The notes beneath the pieces were generated by a model. That model saw only the letters and a list, made by a program, of their open reading frames with translations. It made no database searches and was not told the DNA's origin. A stretch of 64,000 nt of DNA from Nostoc spongiaeforme FACHB-130 (GTDB lineage Bacteria; Cyanobacteriota; Cyanobacteriia; Cyanobacteriales; Nostocaceae): the NCBI RefSeq assembly GCF_014698475.1, contig NZ_JACJTB010000005.1, forward strand, positions 62,001 to 126,000, given 5' to 3'. This document shows, in pieces, positions 1 to 8,898 of the stretch (position 1 is the stretch's first letter; each line of letters begins with the position of its first letter). A program made the translations under genes and the position numbers.

Positions 1-940
1 AAGACAACCAACGTTCTGTCAACAACGCCGCCATACAACCAGTACCCGCAGCTGTAATTGCTTGGCGATATTCGTGGTCTTGCACATCACCAGCAGCATA
101 AACACCCTCAATACTGGTTTCTACAGAACCATGTTTTGTGACAATGTAACCCACCTCATCAAGTTCTAGCTGTCCTTTAAATAAAGAGGTGTTGGGAGTG
201 TGACCGATCGCATAAAATAAACCCTTGGCGTGAATTTCACTTTCTGCACCCGTTTGATTATTGCGAACTTTCACCCCATCCATGTGACCATTACCAAACA
301 CGTCTACAACTTCTGTGTTCCAATGCACTTGGATTTTCGGGTTACTTAAAACTCGGTCTTGCATAGCTTTGGAAGCCCGCATCTTATCAGACCGCACCAA
401 CAAGTTAACCTTGGAACCATATTTAGTTAGGTAAATTGATTCTTCTGCGGCTGAGTCACCAGCACCAATTACCGCTAACTCTGCACCGTGGAAAATTGGT
501 GTTGCACCATCACAAATCGCACAAGCAGAAATTCCCCGACTCCAAAACTGGGATTCACTGGCTAAACCCAAACGTTTCGCAGTTGCACCAGTGGCAATAA
601 TTAAACTGTGGGCTTTAACTTCTCTTTCTTCAGAGCGCACAGTAAACGGACGCTGACTTAAATCAACAGATATCACATCTTCAGTATATAACTCAGCCCC
701 CCAACGCTCGGCCTGTGCCTTCATCCGATCCATCAGTTCCGGCCCTGTAATCCCTTGCGGGAAGCCAGGAAAATTTTCTACCTCCGTCGTTGTCATCAGC
801 TGTCCACCCGGCAATCCTCCAGCTTGGAAACCTTCAAAAACAACAGGTTTCAGATTAGCTCGTGCTGCATAGATAGCAGCAGTGTAACCTGCTGGCCCAG
901 AACCAATAATCACTACGTTTTCTACTGTTGGGTTAGACAT
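1..940 (-). CDS. trxB: NADPH-dependent thioredoxin reductase, probably NTRC type (3' end outside window)
   Basis: Flavoprotein that passes electrons from NADPH via FAD to a redox-active disulfide and on to thioredoxin. Reading from the ATG at 938-940, the FAD-binding GSGPAG lies at residues 13-18, the catalytic CAIC at about 140-143 and the NADPH-binding GAGDSA at about 159-164, in the normal order for low-molecular-weight thioredoxin reductases. The last readable stretch is the FAD-binding C-terminal region (YAAGDV then the ITAAGTG segment). In Nostocales the reductase with this N-terminus usually carries a fused C-terminal thioredoxin (NTRC); that part lies before base 1, so the fusion is inferred. 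An in-frame ATG six codons upstream (958) is an alternative start. Its promoter region is shared divergently with the methyltransferase gene. The protein family is secure; the NTRC subtype is less so. Confidence 0.93.
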   Translation of the reverse strand, partial: MSNPTVENVVIIGSGPAGYTAAIYAARANLKPVVFEGFQAGGLPGGQLMTTTEVENFPGFPQGITGPELMDRMKAQAERWGAELYTEDVISVDLSQRPFTVRSEEREVKAHSLIIATGATAKRLGLASESQFWSRGISACAICDGATPIFHGAELAVIGAGDSAAEESIYLTKYGSKVNLLVRSDKMRASKAMQDRVLSNPKIQVHWNTEVVDVFGNGHMDGVKVRNNQTGAESEIHAKGLFYAIGHTPNTSLFKGQLELDEVGYIVTKHGSVETSIEGVYAAGDVQDHEYRQAITAAGTGCMAALLTERWLS

Positions 941-1012
941 ATATCTATACGAACTCATAACGACTACGCTTAATATAACATAACCATAGATTGAGAGGGA
1001 AGGTAGATAAAT

Positions 1013-1021
1013 GGGAATACT
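1013..1021 (+). promoter_or_regulatory. J-box-like motif GGGAATACT upstream of the methyltransferase-pilin-ogtA locus
   Basis: GGGAATACT lies 93 bases before the methyltransferase ATG in the divergent intergenic region. From memory, this matches the J-box consensus linked to SigJ-dependent hormogonium promoters in Nostoc punctiforme. A nine-base match can arise by chance (a second copy sits inside ureC), so only the position supports it. Confidence 0.4.
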
Positions 1022-1113
1022 CAAACTTAAGCCAATTCTTTTTAGTCATGCTACTGCCAAAAACAGGTATTAGGACAGACTGTCAAGAATGCAATCACAG
1101 GAGCAATTTACCT

Positions 1114-2439
1114 ATGAATAACCCAACATTAGACTTAAAAGAGAAAATTCGTCAGCAGTTTGAAGCAACTCCATACCCTAATAATTCTGTGGAGGAAACA
1201 CCTAAAAATAAACTGAATTTGCTTTACGTTTATAATTTTGTCACATCTTTCTATTTAAGAAACCAAGAAATTATAAATACTAAAGATAAAGTTATTTTAG
1301 ATGCGGGTTGTGGTTCTGGTTATACATCACTAGCCCTAGCAGAAGCCAATCCTGATGCCAAGATTATCGGTGTTGATTTATCAGCAGAATCCGTAAAATT
1401 AGCACGCCAAAGATTGCTATATCATGGCTTTGATCATGCAGAATTTTATACACTTTCTATTGAAGATTTACCCCAGTTAGGGATGCAATTTGACTATATT
1501 AACTGTGATGAAACCCTTTATTTGCTGCCAGATCCAGTTTTAGGTTTGCAAGCAATGAAATCTGTTTTGCAACCTCATGGAATTATTCATACTAATTTAC
1601 ATAGTTACCGCCAAAGATTTTATTATTACCAAGCTCAAGAACTTTTTCAACTAATGGGATTACTAGATAGTACGCCTCAAGAACTGGAGGTTGAATTAGT
1701 TCGAGAAACAATGCAAGCTTTAAGAGACGACGTAGTTCTCAAACAAAAAGCTTGGGATAGCGCCTTTGACCAAGCACCTAATTTAGCTTTAGTTAATCAT
1801 TTGCTCCAAGGGGATAAAGGCTACACAGTTAAGCAAATGTTTGCCATGCTGCAAGCTACTGACCTGGAATTTATCAGTATGGTGCAATGGCGGCATTGGG
1901 AACTGATGGATTTATTTAAAAATCGAGATGATTTGCCCGCTTTTCTAGCCATGAGCCTCCCTGAACTTTCGCTAGAGGAGCAGTTACATATATTTGAACT
2001 ATTACATCCTGCTCATCGGTTACTAGATTTTTGGTGTGGTCATCCCAATCAAGGAAAGTTATTTGAGCCAATTTCTGAGTGGACATTAGCAGACTGGCAA
2101 AGTACAAAAGTACATCTGCACCCCCAATTAAGAACAGAACAAATCAAACAAGATTTGATTAACTGCGTCACTCAAGGCAATTCATGGTCAGTTGCCAACT
2201 ATATAAATCTTCCTTTAAAGGGGCCTATAGATTTAGATCCCAACTTAGTGGCTTGTTTGTTACCTCTCTGGGAGGGAGAGCAACCATTTGACTCTTTAGT
2301 ACAACGCTGGTTACTGATTAAGCCAATAAATGCCGTCACTTTAGAACCAATGAGTTATGAGCAAGCCTGTGTTCAAGTTCAAAGTCTGTTGAGCAAACTA
2401 GAAGTCTTTCTCTACGTGCTGTTAGAACGTTGTGCATAA
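1114..2439 (+). CDS. Class I SAM-dependent methyltransferase with C-terminal extension
   Basis: The first third is a Rossmann methyltransferase: motif I VILDAGCGSGYTS, then acidic IIGVDLSAES binding the SAM ribose, and a motif IV-like region YINCDETLYLLPDP. The following 250 residues are a helical extension with no motif I recognise. The frame is open from 991, but the ATG at 1114 is preferred because AGGAG lies at 1098-1102 and the upstream codons read as non-conserved leader; this gives 441 residues. The substrate is unknown. It is co-oriented with the pilin gene 121 bases downstream and the GT41 gene, so modification of a surface or regulatory protein, or of a polysaccharide, is a reasonable guess from context only. 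The protein is clearly cytoplasmic, with no signal peptide or membrane segment. Confidence 0.85.
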   Translation: MNNPTLDLKEKIRQQFEATPYPNNSVEETPKNKLNLLYVYNFVTSFYLRNQEIINTKDKVILDAGCGSGYTSLALAEANPDAKIIGVDLSAESVKLARQRLLYHGFDHAEFYTLSIEDLPQLGMQFDYINCDETLYLLPDPVLGLQAMKSVLQPHGIIHTNLHSYRQRFYYYQAQELFQLMGLLDSTPQELEVELVRETMQALRDDVVLKQKAWDSAFDQAPNLALVNHLLQGDKGYTVKQMFAMLQATDLEFISMVQWRHWELMDLFKNRDDLPAFLAMSLPELSLEEQLHIFELLHPAHRLLDFWCGHPNQGKLFEPISEWTLADWQSTKVHLHPQLRTEQIKQDLINCVTQGNSWSVANYINLPLKGPIDLDPNLVACLLPLWEGEQPFDSLVQRWLLIKPINAVTLEPMSYEQACVQVQSLLSKLEVFLYVLLERCA

Positions 2440-2560
2440 AGTACATTCGGCACATTTTCAGAATTTTTTGCTGTAGGTGATATGAAACGTGAAACAAGTG
2501 GGTAACTTAAGCCTAGAAGTCAAGAATAATACATCTCACCCCCCAGAGGAGAAACTCTCA

Positions 2561-3115
2561 ATGAAGCCCGCAATCAAACCTGAACTTCAAGCTAAATTTT
2601 TGCAACACCTGAATAATCGTAAGAATAGAGCAGATGAAGGTTTTACCTTGATTGAATTGCTCGTGGTAGTAATTATTATTGGTGTTTTGGCTGCTATTGC
2701 GTTACCTTCTTTACTTGGTCAAGTTAACAAAGCCAAGCAGTCAGAAGCTAGAAATAGCATTGGTGCAATTAACCGCGCTCAACAAGCTTACTTCTTGGAA
2801 TTTCAGTCCTTCTCCACTGACTTAAGCCAATTAGGTGTTGGGATTAAAACCCAAACTGATAACTATGATTACAGCAGCATTATTAGTGGTAGCAGTGCTA
2901 CCGTTGCTGGTGTAATTTCTCACAAAGCTCAAGCTCGTAAACCAGCTTTAAAAGCTTATGTGGGGATTGTTGGCACAATAGTTGGTAATGCTCAAACCAG
3001 TGAAGCATTAACAGTGGCTTTTGCATGTGAAGCTCCAATACCTGGCACAGGTAGTGTTCCAACTGCAACGGCTGTTAGTGGCTGCCCTAGCAACTATAAA
3101 TCTCTGGGTGGTTAA
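2561..3115 (+). CDS. pilA: Type IV major pilin-like protein (PilA)
   Basis: Structural subunit of type IV pili. A 27-residue positively charged leader ending in Gly precedes the class III signal FTLIELLVVVIIIG, with the conserved Glu at +5 of the mature protein, which prepilin peptidase would cut and N-methylate. The hydrophobic helix and the segment SEARNSIGAINRAQQAYFLE are typical of cyanobacterial GspG/H-like pilins. Two Cys near the C-terminus (CEAPIPG... SGCPSN) probably form the D-loop disulfide. The ATG at 2561 is chosen over the upstream GTG (2489) because AGAGGAG lies at 2544-2550 and the leader then has normal length; 184 residues. The locus, with an ogt gene downstream, matches the Nostoc punctiforme pilA-ogtA region needed for hormogonium motility. 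Confidence 0.92.
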   Translation: MKPAIKPELQAKFLQHLNNRKNRADEGFTLIELLVVVIIIGVLAAIALPSLLGQVNKAKQSEARNSIGAINRAQQAYFLEFQSFSTDLSQLGVGIKTQTDNYDYSSIISGSSATVAGVISHKAQARKPALKAYVGIVGTIVGNAQTSEALTVAFACEAPIPGTGSVPTATAVSGCPSNYKSLGG

Positions 3116-3172
3116 TGTCATAAATGCTTGTTATTGTGCTATCTCAAGCTAATAGTATTTGAATTTTGCATT

Positions 3173-3210
3173 AAGTGAGTAGTGAAATATTCAACTACTC
3201 ACTTTGTTTT
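3173..3210 (+). terminator. Hairpin between pilA and the GT41 gene
   Basis: A perfect 11-bp stem, AAGTGAGTAGT at 3173-3183 with ACTACTCACTT at 3194-3204, has a 10-base loop and is followed by TGTTTT. It would end or attenuate pilA transcription before the downstream gene. Confidence 0.65.
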
Positions 3211-3240
3211 ATTGGTTAGTAGTAAATCAGGAGGATTTCA

Positions 3241-5487
3241 ATGTCTGCAATCATAGAAACACAAAGTTTAGCAGAACTAAATGAAAGAGCATATAAATAT
3301 TTAGTTCAAGGAAATTATTATCAGGCAACTCAGATTTATGAACAACTAATAGATGTTGAACCCCATATTAAATCTTATTATTGGTATTTGGGTTTAGTAT
3401 TGTTACTTCAAAAACAGGAAGCTGAAGCTCAGACAACTTGGCTGATGGCAATGATGGAGGTAGAAGAAGATGATATTGCTCAAGTAACAAATGAATTAAG
3501 AGAAATTTTAAACCAAGAAGCAATTAGGCAAGAAAGTATAGAAAATAATGCTAATGCTTTGCTTATTCGGCAACACATAAAAGAAATTTGTCCCGCCGAT
3601 ATTAATAATTTATTACATTTAATTCAATTACAAATAAAGTTGGAAAATTATACTGGTGAAGAATTAGAAAATTGTGTAATTCTCAAACTACTTCAGGCTG
3701 AACCAGCAGTTACGGTAGAATGGAAATTATTAATTGCTATTTTAGAAAATATTTTAACTTATGCTCCTTTACATCCATCATCATTAGAATTTACTAAAAC
3801 TTGTATTTCCTATATTAGTGAAAAATCACAAGCTAATACTTTTATCAATATTTTAATTCCTGCGGCGGTTAATATTGGCTATGTTCAAAAGCAGCCAGGA
3901 CTAGCAGCTTCATTTTTAGAAGTTTGTTTAACTTTAGATGCAAATAATAGAGAAATTTTATTCTATCTCACAGGTCTTTATTTTACTTGCGGCAGATATT
4001 CTCAAGGTATAGAGACTGCAAGAAGCTCATATTCTTTAGCTACTGAATTACCAGAAAAAATATTTGCTAACAATTTACTTCTTAGAGGTTTAGTTAGTTC
4101 TGGCGGTACAAACTGGCAAGCTGCTTATGAAGCTTGGCAAAAACATGAACTGCTGTTAGAAGAAATAAAGCAATTAAGTCCTAATAATTTAAGTTCCTTA
4201 CAAGTATCAAGGTTATTTAATACTGATTACTTTACACCATATTTTCAAGATAAACCACAAGCGTATAGAACTCTCCGTAATGGTCTATCACAAATATGTC
4301 AAAATAATATTGAAATTTATACTCAAGAAGTAATAATCAAGCATAAAGCCAGACATTCCCAGAAAATCTTATCAGCTACAAAGTCGCTAAAAATTGGTTA
4401 TTTATCTCATTGTTTTCGCAGCCATTCTGTTGGTTGGTTGGCTAGATGGTTAATTAAAAATCATGACCGCGATCGCTTTCAAATTAATGGCTATTTTCTC
4501 AGTTGTGATCCTGTATTTGATCCCTTACATGAATGGTATCTAAATAACTTTAATCACTCTTATAAATCTGCTATACCTGAAGCATTAACAGAACAAATTT
4601 CTCAAGATGAAATTGATATCTTAGTTGATTTAGATAGTATTACCTTAGATTTAACTTGTGGAATTATGGCTCTCAAACCTGCACCAATTCAAGTAACTTG
4701 GTTAGGGTGGGATGCTTCAGGAATTCCTACAATTGATTACTTTATTGCTGATCCTTATGTTTTGCCAGAATCAGCAGATGAATATTACAGAGAAAAAATC
4801 TGGCGTTTACCACAAACATATATAGCTGTTGATGGTTTTGAGGTAGGTGTACCCACTCTGCGCCGCGATGATTTAAATATTCCTGCTGATGCAGTAGTTT
4901 ATTTTAGCGGCCAACGAGGTTTTAAACGTCATCCTGATACTGCACGCCTGCAAATGAAAATTATTAAAGAAGTACCTAACAGCTACTTTTTAATTAAAGG
5001 TGATGCTGACGAAGAATCAATTAAAACTTTCTTTTATCAATTAGCTGAAGAAGAAGGTGTCGAGCTTGAAAGGTTGCTGTTTTTACCGGGCGCACCATCA
5101 GAAGCCTCTCATCGGGCTAATTTAGGGATTGCAGATGTAGTTTTAGATACATATCCTTACAATGGTGCGACAACAACTTTAGAAACTTTGTGGATGGGTA
5201 TTCCTTTAGTGACAAGAGTCGGTGAGCAATTCGCTGCACGTAACAGTTACACTATGATGGTTAATGCTGGTATCAATGAAGGTATTGCCTGGACAGATGC
5301 AGAATATGTCGAGTGGGGTGTGCGCTTGGGTAAAGATGAAAATTTACGCCAGCAAGTAGCCAGAAAGTTGAAAGCATCTCGCCAGACTGAACCTTTGTGG
5401 AATGGTAAACAATTTGCCCGTGAAATGGAAGCAGCTTACGAACAAATGTGGCAGAAGTATATAACCTCTGGTGCTACTCCTAGATAA
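3241..5487 (+). CDS. ogtA: TPR-containing O-GlcNAc-transferase-like glycosyltransferase (GT41), OgtA-like
   Basis: Predicted cytoplasmic protein O-glycosyltransferase. The N-terminal half (about residues 1-375) is helical TPR-type repeat; from about residue 383 (KIGYLSHCFRSHSVGWL) to the end it is a SPINDLY/OGT catalytic domain, with QVTWLGWDASGIPTIDYFIAD, the GAPSEASHRANLGIADVVLD segment and the nucleotide-sugar-binding run LDTYPYNGATTTLETLW. At 748 residues it is normal length for cyanobacterial members. The start is fixed by AGGAGG seven bases before the ATG. In Nostoc punctiforme, ogtA next to pilA is required for hormogonium motility and for PilA accumulation (established for that species, recalled); the same role here is inferred from synteny. 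Donor sugar and targets cannot be read from sequence. Confidence 0.85.
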   Translation: MSAIIETQSLAELNERAYKYLVQGNYYQATQIYEQLIDVEPHIKSYYWYLGLVLLLQKQEAEAQTTWLMAMMEVEEDDIAQVTNELREILNQEAIRQESIENNANALLIRQHIKEICPADINNLLHLIQLQIKLENYTGEELENCVILKLLQAEPAVTVEWKLLIAILENILTYAPLHPSSLEFTKTCISYISEKSQANTFINILIPAAVNIGYVQKQPGLAASFLEVCLTLDANNREILFYLTGLYFTCGRYSQGIETARSSYSLATELPEKIFANNLLLRGLVSSGGTNWQAAYEAWQKHELLLEEIKQLSPNNLSSLQVSRLFNTDYFTPYFQDKPQAYRTLRNGLSQICQNNIEIYTQEVIIKHKARHSQKILSATKSLKIGYLSHCFRSHSVGWLARWLIKNHDRDRFQINGYFLSCDPVFDPLHEWYLNNFNHSYKSAIPEALTEQISQDEIDILVDLDSITLDLTCGIMALKPAPIQVTWLGWDASGIPTIDYFIADPYVLPESADEYYREKIWRLPQTYIAVDGFEVGVPTLRRDDLNIPADAVVYFSGQRGFKRHPDTARLQMKIIKEVPNSYFLIKGDADEESIKTFFYQLAEEEGVELERLLFLPGAPSEASHRANLGIADVVLDTYPYNGATTTLETLWMGIPLVTRVGEQFAARNSYTMMVNAGINEGIAWTDAEYVEWGVRLGKDENLRQQVARKLKASRQTEPLWNGKQFAREMEAAYEQMWQKYITSGATPR

Positions 5488-5530
5488 GTGTGAATGAATT
5501 ATACGGCAGTTTGCATATTCGTGGAATACT

Positions 5531-5558
5531 GTAGAGACGTTACATGTAATGTCTCTAC
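5531..5558. repeat. Dispersed 28-bp palindrome (GTAGAGAC...GTCTCTAC)
   Basis: GTAGAGAC at 5531-5538 pairs with GTCTCTAC at 5551-5558 and the centre TTACATGTAA is itself palindromic, with a single G/T mismatch. This type of repeat is scattered through Nostoc-group genomes, often after genes. It sits just after ogtA and could fold as its terminator. Confidence 0.75.
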
Positions 5559-5632
5559 ATGATTTTGGGTTTTATGCTCATATCTCATTGACTATCTTGC
5601 ACTCGACTAAAATTTGCCTTATGCACCTGCAA

Positions 5633-5654
5633 TAAAAAAGGCGGAAATACCGCC
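5633..5654 (-). terminator. Intrinsic terminator of the 5849-6772 gene
   Basis: On the minus strand, GGCGG-TATTT-CCGCC is followed directly by six T residues. It lies about 195 bases past the stop codon of the upstream minus-strand gene. Confidence 0.8.
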
Positions 5655-5848
5655 GCGTCACACTTACACCTCGTTTTATCTGAATAAACTCAGTTTGACT
5701 TATGAAAATGACATTTTGATGACAAATTTGTGTCATTTCATCACAAGCTATATTGCTTCTAACTCAATCAAAGGTTACTAATTTTTTAGTATTTGTTACA
5801 TCTGTATAGAAAAAATGAGATTTATGGTTATTTACAAAGAGTTGTAGC

Positions 5849-6772
5849 TTAGGAAGGGCTTTTCTGAGCTTCTTTTTGAGCAGCTTCACTATACTTCCTA
5901 TATAATTCAGTACGAATCTGCGCTTCTCGATAGCGAGTGTGATTTGGTGGAACTGCGGCCATTAAATCAGATGCACGTTGCCATTTAGCTGCTAAATCTA
6001 ACCACTGTATTGAAGTGGTAGCTGTTTTGCCATTAATGGTAGCTTGATTGGCAATTCGCACGGCTGAACCAAAAGGATCATTGGCTTCTTCAGGATCGCC
6101 AAGATTATTTTGAGCGTTATTAACTGGTGCTGCGGGTTTGTTTTCTTTGGAGTTGGCTGTAGTAACAGGCTTGGGGTTTTCTAATTGAACTAGGATTTTG
6201 AGTCTATCACCTAACTGAGCATATACCAACCAACCCAATAACAACAGAAAGCCCAAACTTATAACTGTTGGGATTCTGGTTTTGGGTAAATATCGATATT
6301 TGTTTCGGTTGATAAATACAGAATTACGCGAAGATTGAGTTTTGAGCAGAGTTGACTGTGTTAGGTGAGTTGTAGCTTGGGTGAAGTCTTGAATTAGCTG
6401 CTTAACTATATGTGGCTGTGCTAAAGTAATTTCCTGTGACCAGAGTAATTGATTTCCGGGGTCGAGAGAAATTTCTTTGAGCCAAAGTAGTTGTTCTTCC
6501 CTAACAATGCGGCTATTAATATTGACTCGGTGAATATTACGTGGTGCGATCGCTTCCAGGATTTTCTGGATTTGTTCTACTAGTGTTGATTGTTCCAGTT
6601 GCTCTATTTTAGATGCCTCACACAGAAGTTGTAAGACTCCATCAGCGAAAATAGCTCTAGTTCTGACACCAGAGTCGGCTAACTTTTCGTTTAACAATTG
6701 AATGATTGCAGCAACACTACCCTGGTGAGCTTGCCAAGCAATATCATTTATCCGATCTACCATTTCTAGCAT
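5849..6772 (-). CDS. Conserved cyanobacterial membrane protein of unknown function
   Basis: 307 residues. A soluble N-terminal domain (about 1-160, starting MLEMVDRINDIAWQAHQGSV) precedes one predicted membrane helix (about 168-186, VISLGFLLLLGWLVYAQLG). A low-complexity Asn/Pro/Ala linker and a short helical C-terminal region follow (SIQWLDLAAKWQRASDLMAAVPPNHTRYREAQ), whose pattern resembles the end of many cyanobacterial proteins that count helices around a membrane anchor. The N-terminal region looks like a repeated cyanobacterial domain without known activity. No catalytic motif is visible. It is transcribed alone, ending at the strong terminator at 5633-5654, and upstream lies a 560-base gene-free stretch. 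I do not assign a function. Confidence 0.75.
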   Translation of the reverse strand: MLEMVDRINDIAWQAHQGSVAAIIQLLNEKLADSGVRTRAIFADGVLQLLCEASKIEQLEQSTLVEQIQKILEAIAPRNIHRVNINSRIVREEQLLWLKEISLDPGNQLLWSQEITLAQPHIVKQLIQDFTQATTHLTQSTLLKTQSSRNSVFINRNKYRYLPKTRIPTVISLGFLLLLGWLVYAQLGDRLKILVQLENPKPVTTANSKENKPAAPVNNAQNNLGDPEEANDPFGSAVRIANQATINGKTATTSIQWLDLAAKWQRASDLMAAVPPNHTRYREAQIRTELYRKYSEAAQKEAQKSPS

Positions 6773-7332
6773 TTGAGTTTTCGTGATAGCTTTTTAACCC
6801 TGATTTATGACCAGACGGGGATACTAAGGCTACTGTTCTAGGGAACTTGAGCTTGTCTTTAGATTTTATGAGTAAAAAGACGAGTTGCCAAATAACATCT
6901 TTAAAATTAGCACCCTTCTGCCTTTGGCAAGAAAAATCTAATAATATCAGTCAGTGTACCCCTATTCTGAGTAAGTGATTAATTATGAAGTTATAAACAT
7001 CACTTCTGTAGTATAAAGTTCTGTCCGTCTAAATAGTATCAGGATCAATACTTAGCCATCTCTAATTTTCTAGTAATTTTTCTGCCTAAGTTTCCGGTGA
7101 TAGGTTGATTATTCTTGAGTTTCGGCACTAATACTGCTATTCTCTCAATAATCAGTAGTGTTTTTTCTGTACCTACTCAATCAACCCTAATTGATTATTC
7201 CTTTACTTACCAAGATAAATACAAGGGTTCATACTGAATTGATATAATTATCTTATATCCACGGCACTGTCTCCTTTATGCCAGGAAACTCGTCCACCGC
7301 AATGGCTCAATTTTTACTTTTGCTTTGTTGTA
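6773..7332. other. Gene-free stretch
   Basis: 560 bases of AT-rich sequence with stops in all frames and no strong palindrome, tandem repeat or recognisable RNA gene. It should contain the promoter of the 5849-6772 gene near its left end. Confidence 0.6.
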
Positions 7333-7725
7333 CTAGTCTCTTCTCGGAAACAATGGTTTTTCTGGTGATTTATCTTTTTTGTCAGAAAACTCTGTGCAAT
7401 TTTTAGCTTCATCAGTCAGCACAATAGAAGGTTGTACTGCACATTTAAGATAATGATTATTAGAATAAAATCGACAATTTTTGCAAGGAACTTGATGCAA
7501 ATTATTGACGCTAAATACCATTTTATTGTCTAGAAATCTCTTGATTTTTCTTAATATCAAGAAAAAAATTATCCAACTGAACAGCAGACCGATAGGACTT
7601 AAATATAATGTCGCAGCCGGAATATTTAGGTCTTGAGGTTGTGTTTTTTCGGTTTGATAATCACGGCGGCTTAAATGAGCATTATGGATTTCTATTGTTT
7701 TTTTTACTTCTGTTTTAGCAAACAT
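7333..7725 (-). CDS. Small membrane-anchored protein with a four-cysteine C-terminal motif
   Basis: 130 residues. A polar N-terminus is followed by one membrane helix at about 41-60 (LSPIGLLFSWIIFFLILRKI) and then a conserved-looking C-terminal segment, PCKNCRFYSNNHYLKCAVQP, followed about 12 residues later by another Cys (KNCTEF). The spacing C-x2-C-x11-C-x12-C would suit metal or Fe-S binding, or redox activity. I recall the same Cys-containing tail in other cyanobacterial small proteins, always unannotated. It is transcribed alone. Function unknown. Confidence 0.7.
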   Translation of the reverse strand: MFAKTEVKKTIEIHNAHLSRRDYQTEKTQPQDLNIPAATLYLSPIGLLFSWIIFFLILRKIKRFLDNKMVFSVNNLHQVPCKNCRFYSNNHYLKCAVQPSIVLTDEAKNCTEFSDKKDKSPEKPLFPRRD

Positions 7726-7891
7726 AATCTGAGTATATATATTTGTGCTATTTTGAGATTTTTGAAATTTCAGTTTTTAGACTTCTGAATTTATTGCCTA
7801 TATGCACCAGAATCATCTATATAACTCAATAAGAATCAGAGTTCAGTATAAATTCTTTACGATGCTATAGATGAATAAATTGGTTTAAGAC

Positions 7892-7952
7892 ACAGCTAAA
7901 TTTAAAATTTAGCTGTCTACAATTAGTGGTGGATTCAGAGCCGTCACTAATT
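7892..7952. repeat. Two adjacent inverted repeats
   Basis: ACAGCTAAATTT at 7892-7903 is mirrored by AAATTTAGCTGT at 7905-7916, a perfect 12-bp stem around one base. Five bases later AATTAGTG (7921-7928) pairs with CACTAATT (7945-7952). The second resembles a dispersed Nostoc repeat. Confidence 0.65.
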
Positions 7953-8239
7953 GATTCTGACTCCTGAGTTCTTCTGCAAACATATATAAATATTTTATGA
8001 GACAACTTGTGATACTAGGTATCTTTTTAAGACTCTAATTATATATTTAGCGAAATAAAAATCCTCATGTCTCTGTCGAGAGTTTTGATTATCGTTAATG
8101 GATATATATCAAAAGAAATAAGCTAATTGTTTCGTTTGCTATAAATAAATTTATGTAAAAAATGTAAAATATTTTACCGTTTAGATTTAGATTTTCTATG
8201 TTTTATTAATTTATTTAAACTGAATCGCTTTTTAGCCAT

Positions 8240-8263
8240 AAAAAAAGGTGGTTTTACCCACCT
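8240..8263 (-). terminator. Intrinsic terminator of the 8289-9339 gene pair
   Basis: On the minus strand the stem AGGTGG/CCACCT (8258-8263 with 8246-8251) is followed by seven T residues, 25 bases after the stop codon at 8289. Confidence 0.85.
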
Positions 8264-8288
8264 AACTGTCTTACTCTCCAGAAAAAAC

Positions 8289-8810
8289 TTATTTATGGCT
8301 ACCTAACCATTTAGCGGCTGCAATACCTATAATTGCTGCAACCACGGGGTTACTCAGGAATTTAAGAATACCGGGTTGTTCTGCTAGAACTTCGCGGAAA
8401 ATATCTGGATGGTTGTGATAAGCAAAAGAAGCGAGTTTGCTGACATCATCAGCACTCATTCGGTTGGGGTTGCGAGTAGAAAGACCTAGCTGTTGTTCTA
8501 AGTGGCGATCATCCAAACCTCTACCTTTCAAATGTTTGAAAAAGGCACGAGCGACATCATCTCGTTCATTTGGTTTAATTTGAGCGATCGCCTTTTGTAA
8601 TTCTGGCTCCATTTGGCTGGTAGGAATGCTCTCTGGATGAAGAGAACGACCAAATAATTGACGACGTTGATCTGTAGTTGTCCGTTGAGCGAAATCGTCA
8701 AAATTATCGTACTGAGTAGCTGCATTAGTTGAGGGATCATCTAATGATTCCACATCACCTTGAGCTAAATCTTGCATGATTTGTCTTCTGTATTCTTCGC
8801 TGGTTGACAC
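8289..8810 (-). CDS. Conserved hypothetical protein with hydrophobic C-terminus
   Basis: 173 residues starting from GTG at 8808-8810, chosen because AGGAG lies seven bases upstream; the frame is open further 5' but only from TTG without a binding site. The middle is charged and helical (MEPELQKAIAQIKPNERDDVARAFFKHLKGRGLDD), and the C-terminus is a short hydrophobic segment (FLSNPVVAAIIGIAAAKWLG) that could insert in a membrane. No catalytic motif is recognised. It follows the lipoprotein gene by 88 bases on the same strand and ends at an intrinsic terminator, so the two are probably one transcript. Function unknown; an envelope stress role is only a guess from its neighbours. Confidence 0.7.
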   Translation of the reverse strand: MSTSEEYRRQIMQDLAQGDVESLDDPSTNAATQYDNFDDFAQRTTTDQRRQLFGRSLHPESIPTSQMEPELQKAIAQIKPNERDDVARAFFKHLKGRGLDDRHLEQQLGLSTRNPNRMSADDVSKLASFAYHNHPDIFREVLAEQPGILKFLSNPVVAAIIGIAAAKWLGSHK

Positions 8811-8898
8811 TTTTTTATCTCCTGATTCAAAATTAAATTCTGAATTTTCTCGGCAAAATTCTGGAATTTCTAAGTTTAAATTCAATCAATAACCCTAA

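Larger units (their letters stand above)
5488..5848. other. Intergenic region with two hairpins
   Basis: This region between convergent genes contains no ORF of note. It holds the dispersed palindrome at 5531-5558 and the minus-strand terminator at 5633-5654; the rest is AT-rich with no further structure that I can see. Confidence 0.7.
7726..8288. other. Gene-free stretch with palindromic repeats
   Basis: 563 bases without a gene. It contains a 25-bp palindrome (7892-7916), a second inverted repeat (7921-7952) and the terminator of the 8289-8810 gene (8240-8263). Confidence 0.65.

Noticed and set aside
755-973. Open frame on the plus strand over the thioredoxin reductase start
   Set aside because: It is antisense to a clear conserved gene, has no recognisable product and Ser/Cys/His-rich shadow composition.
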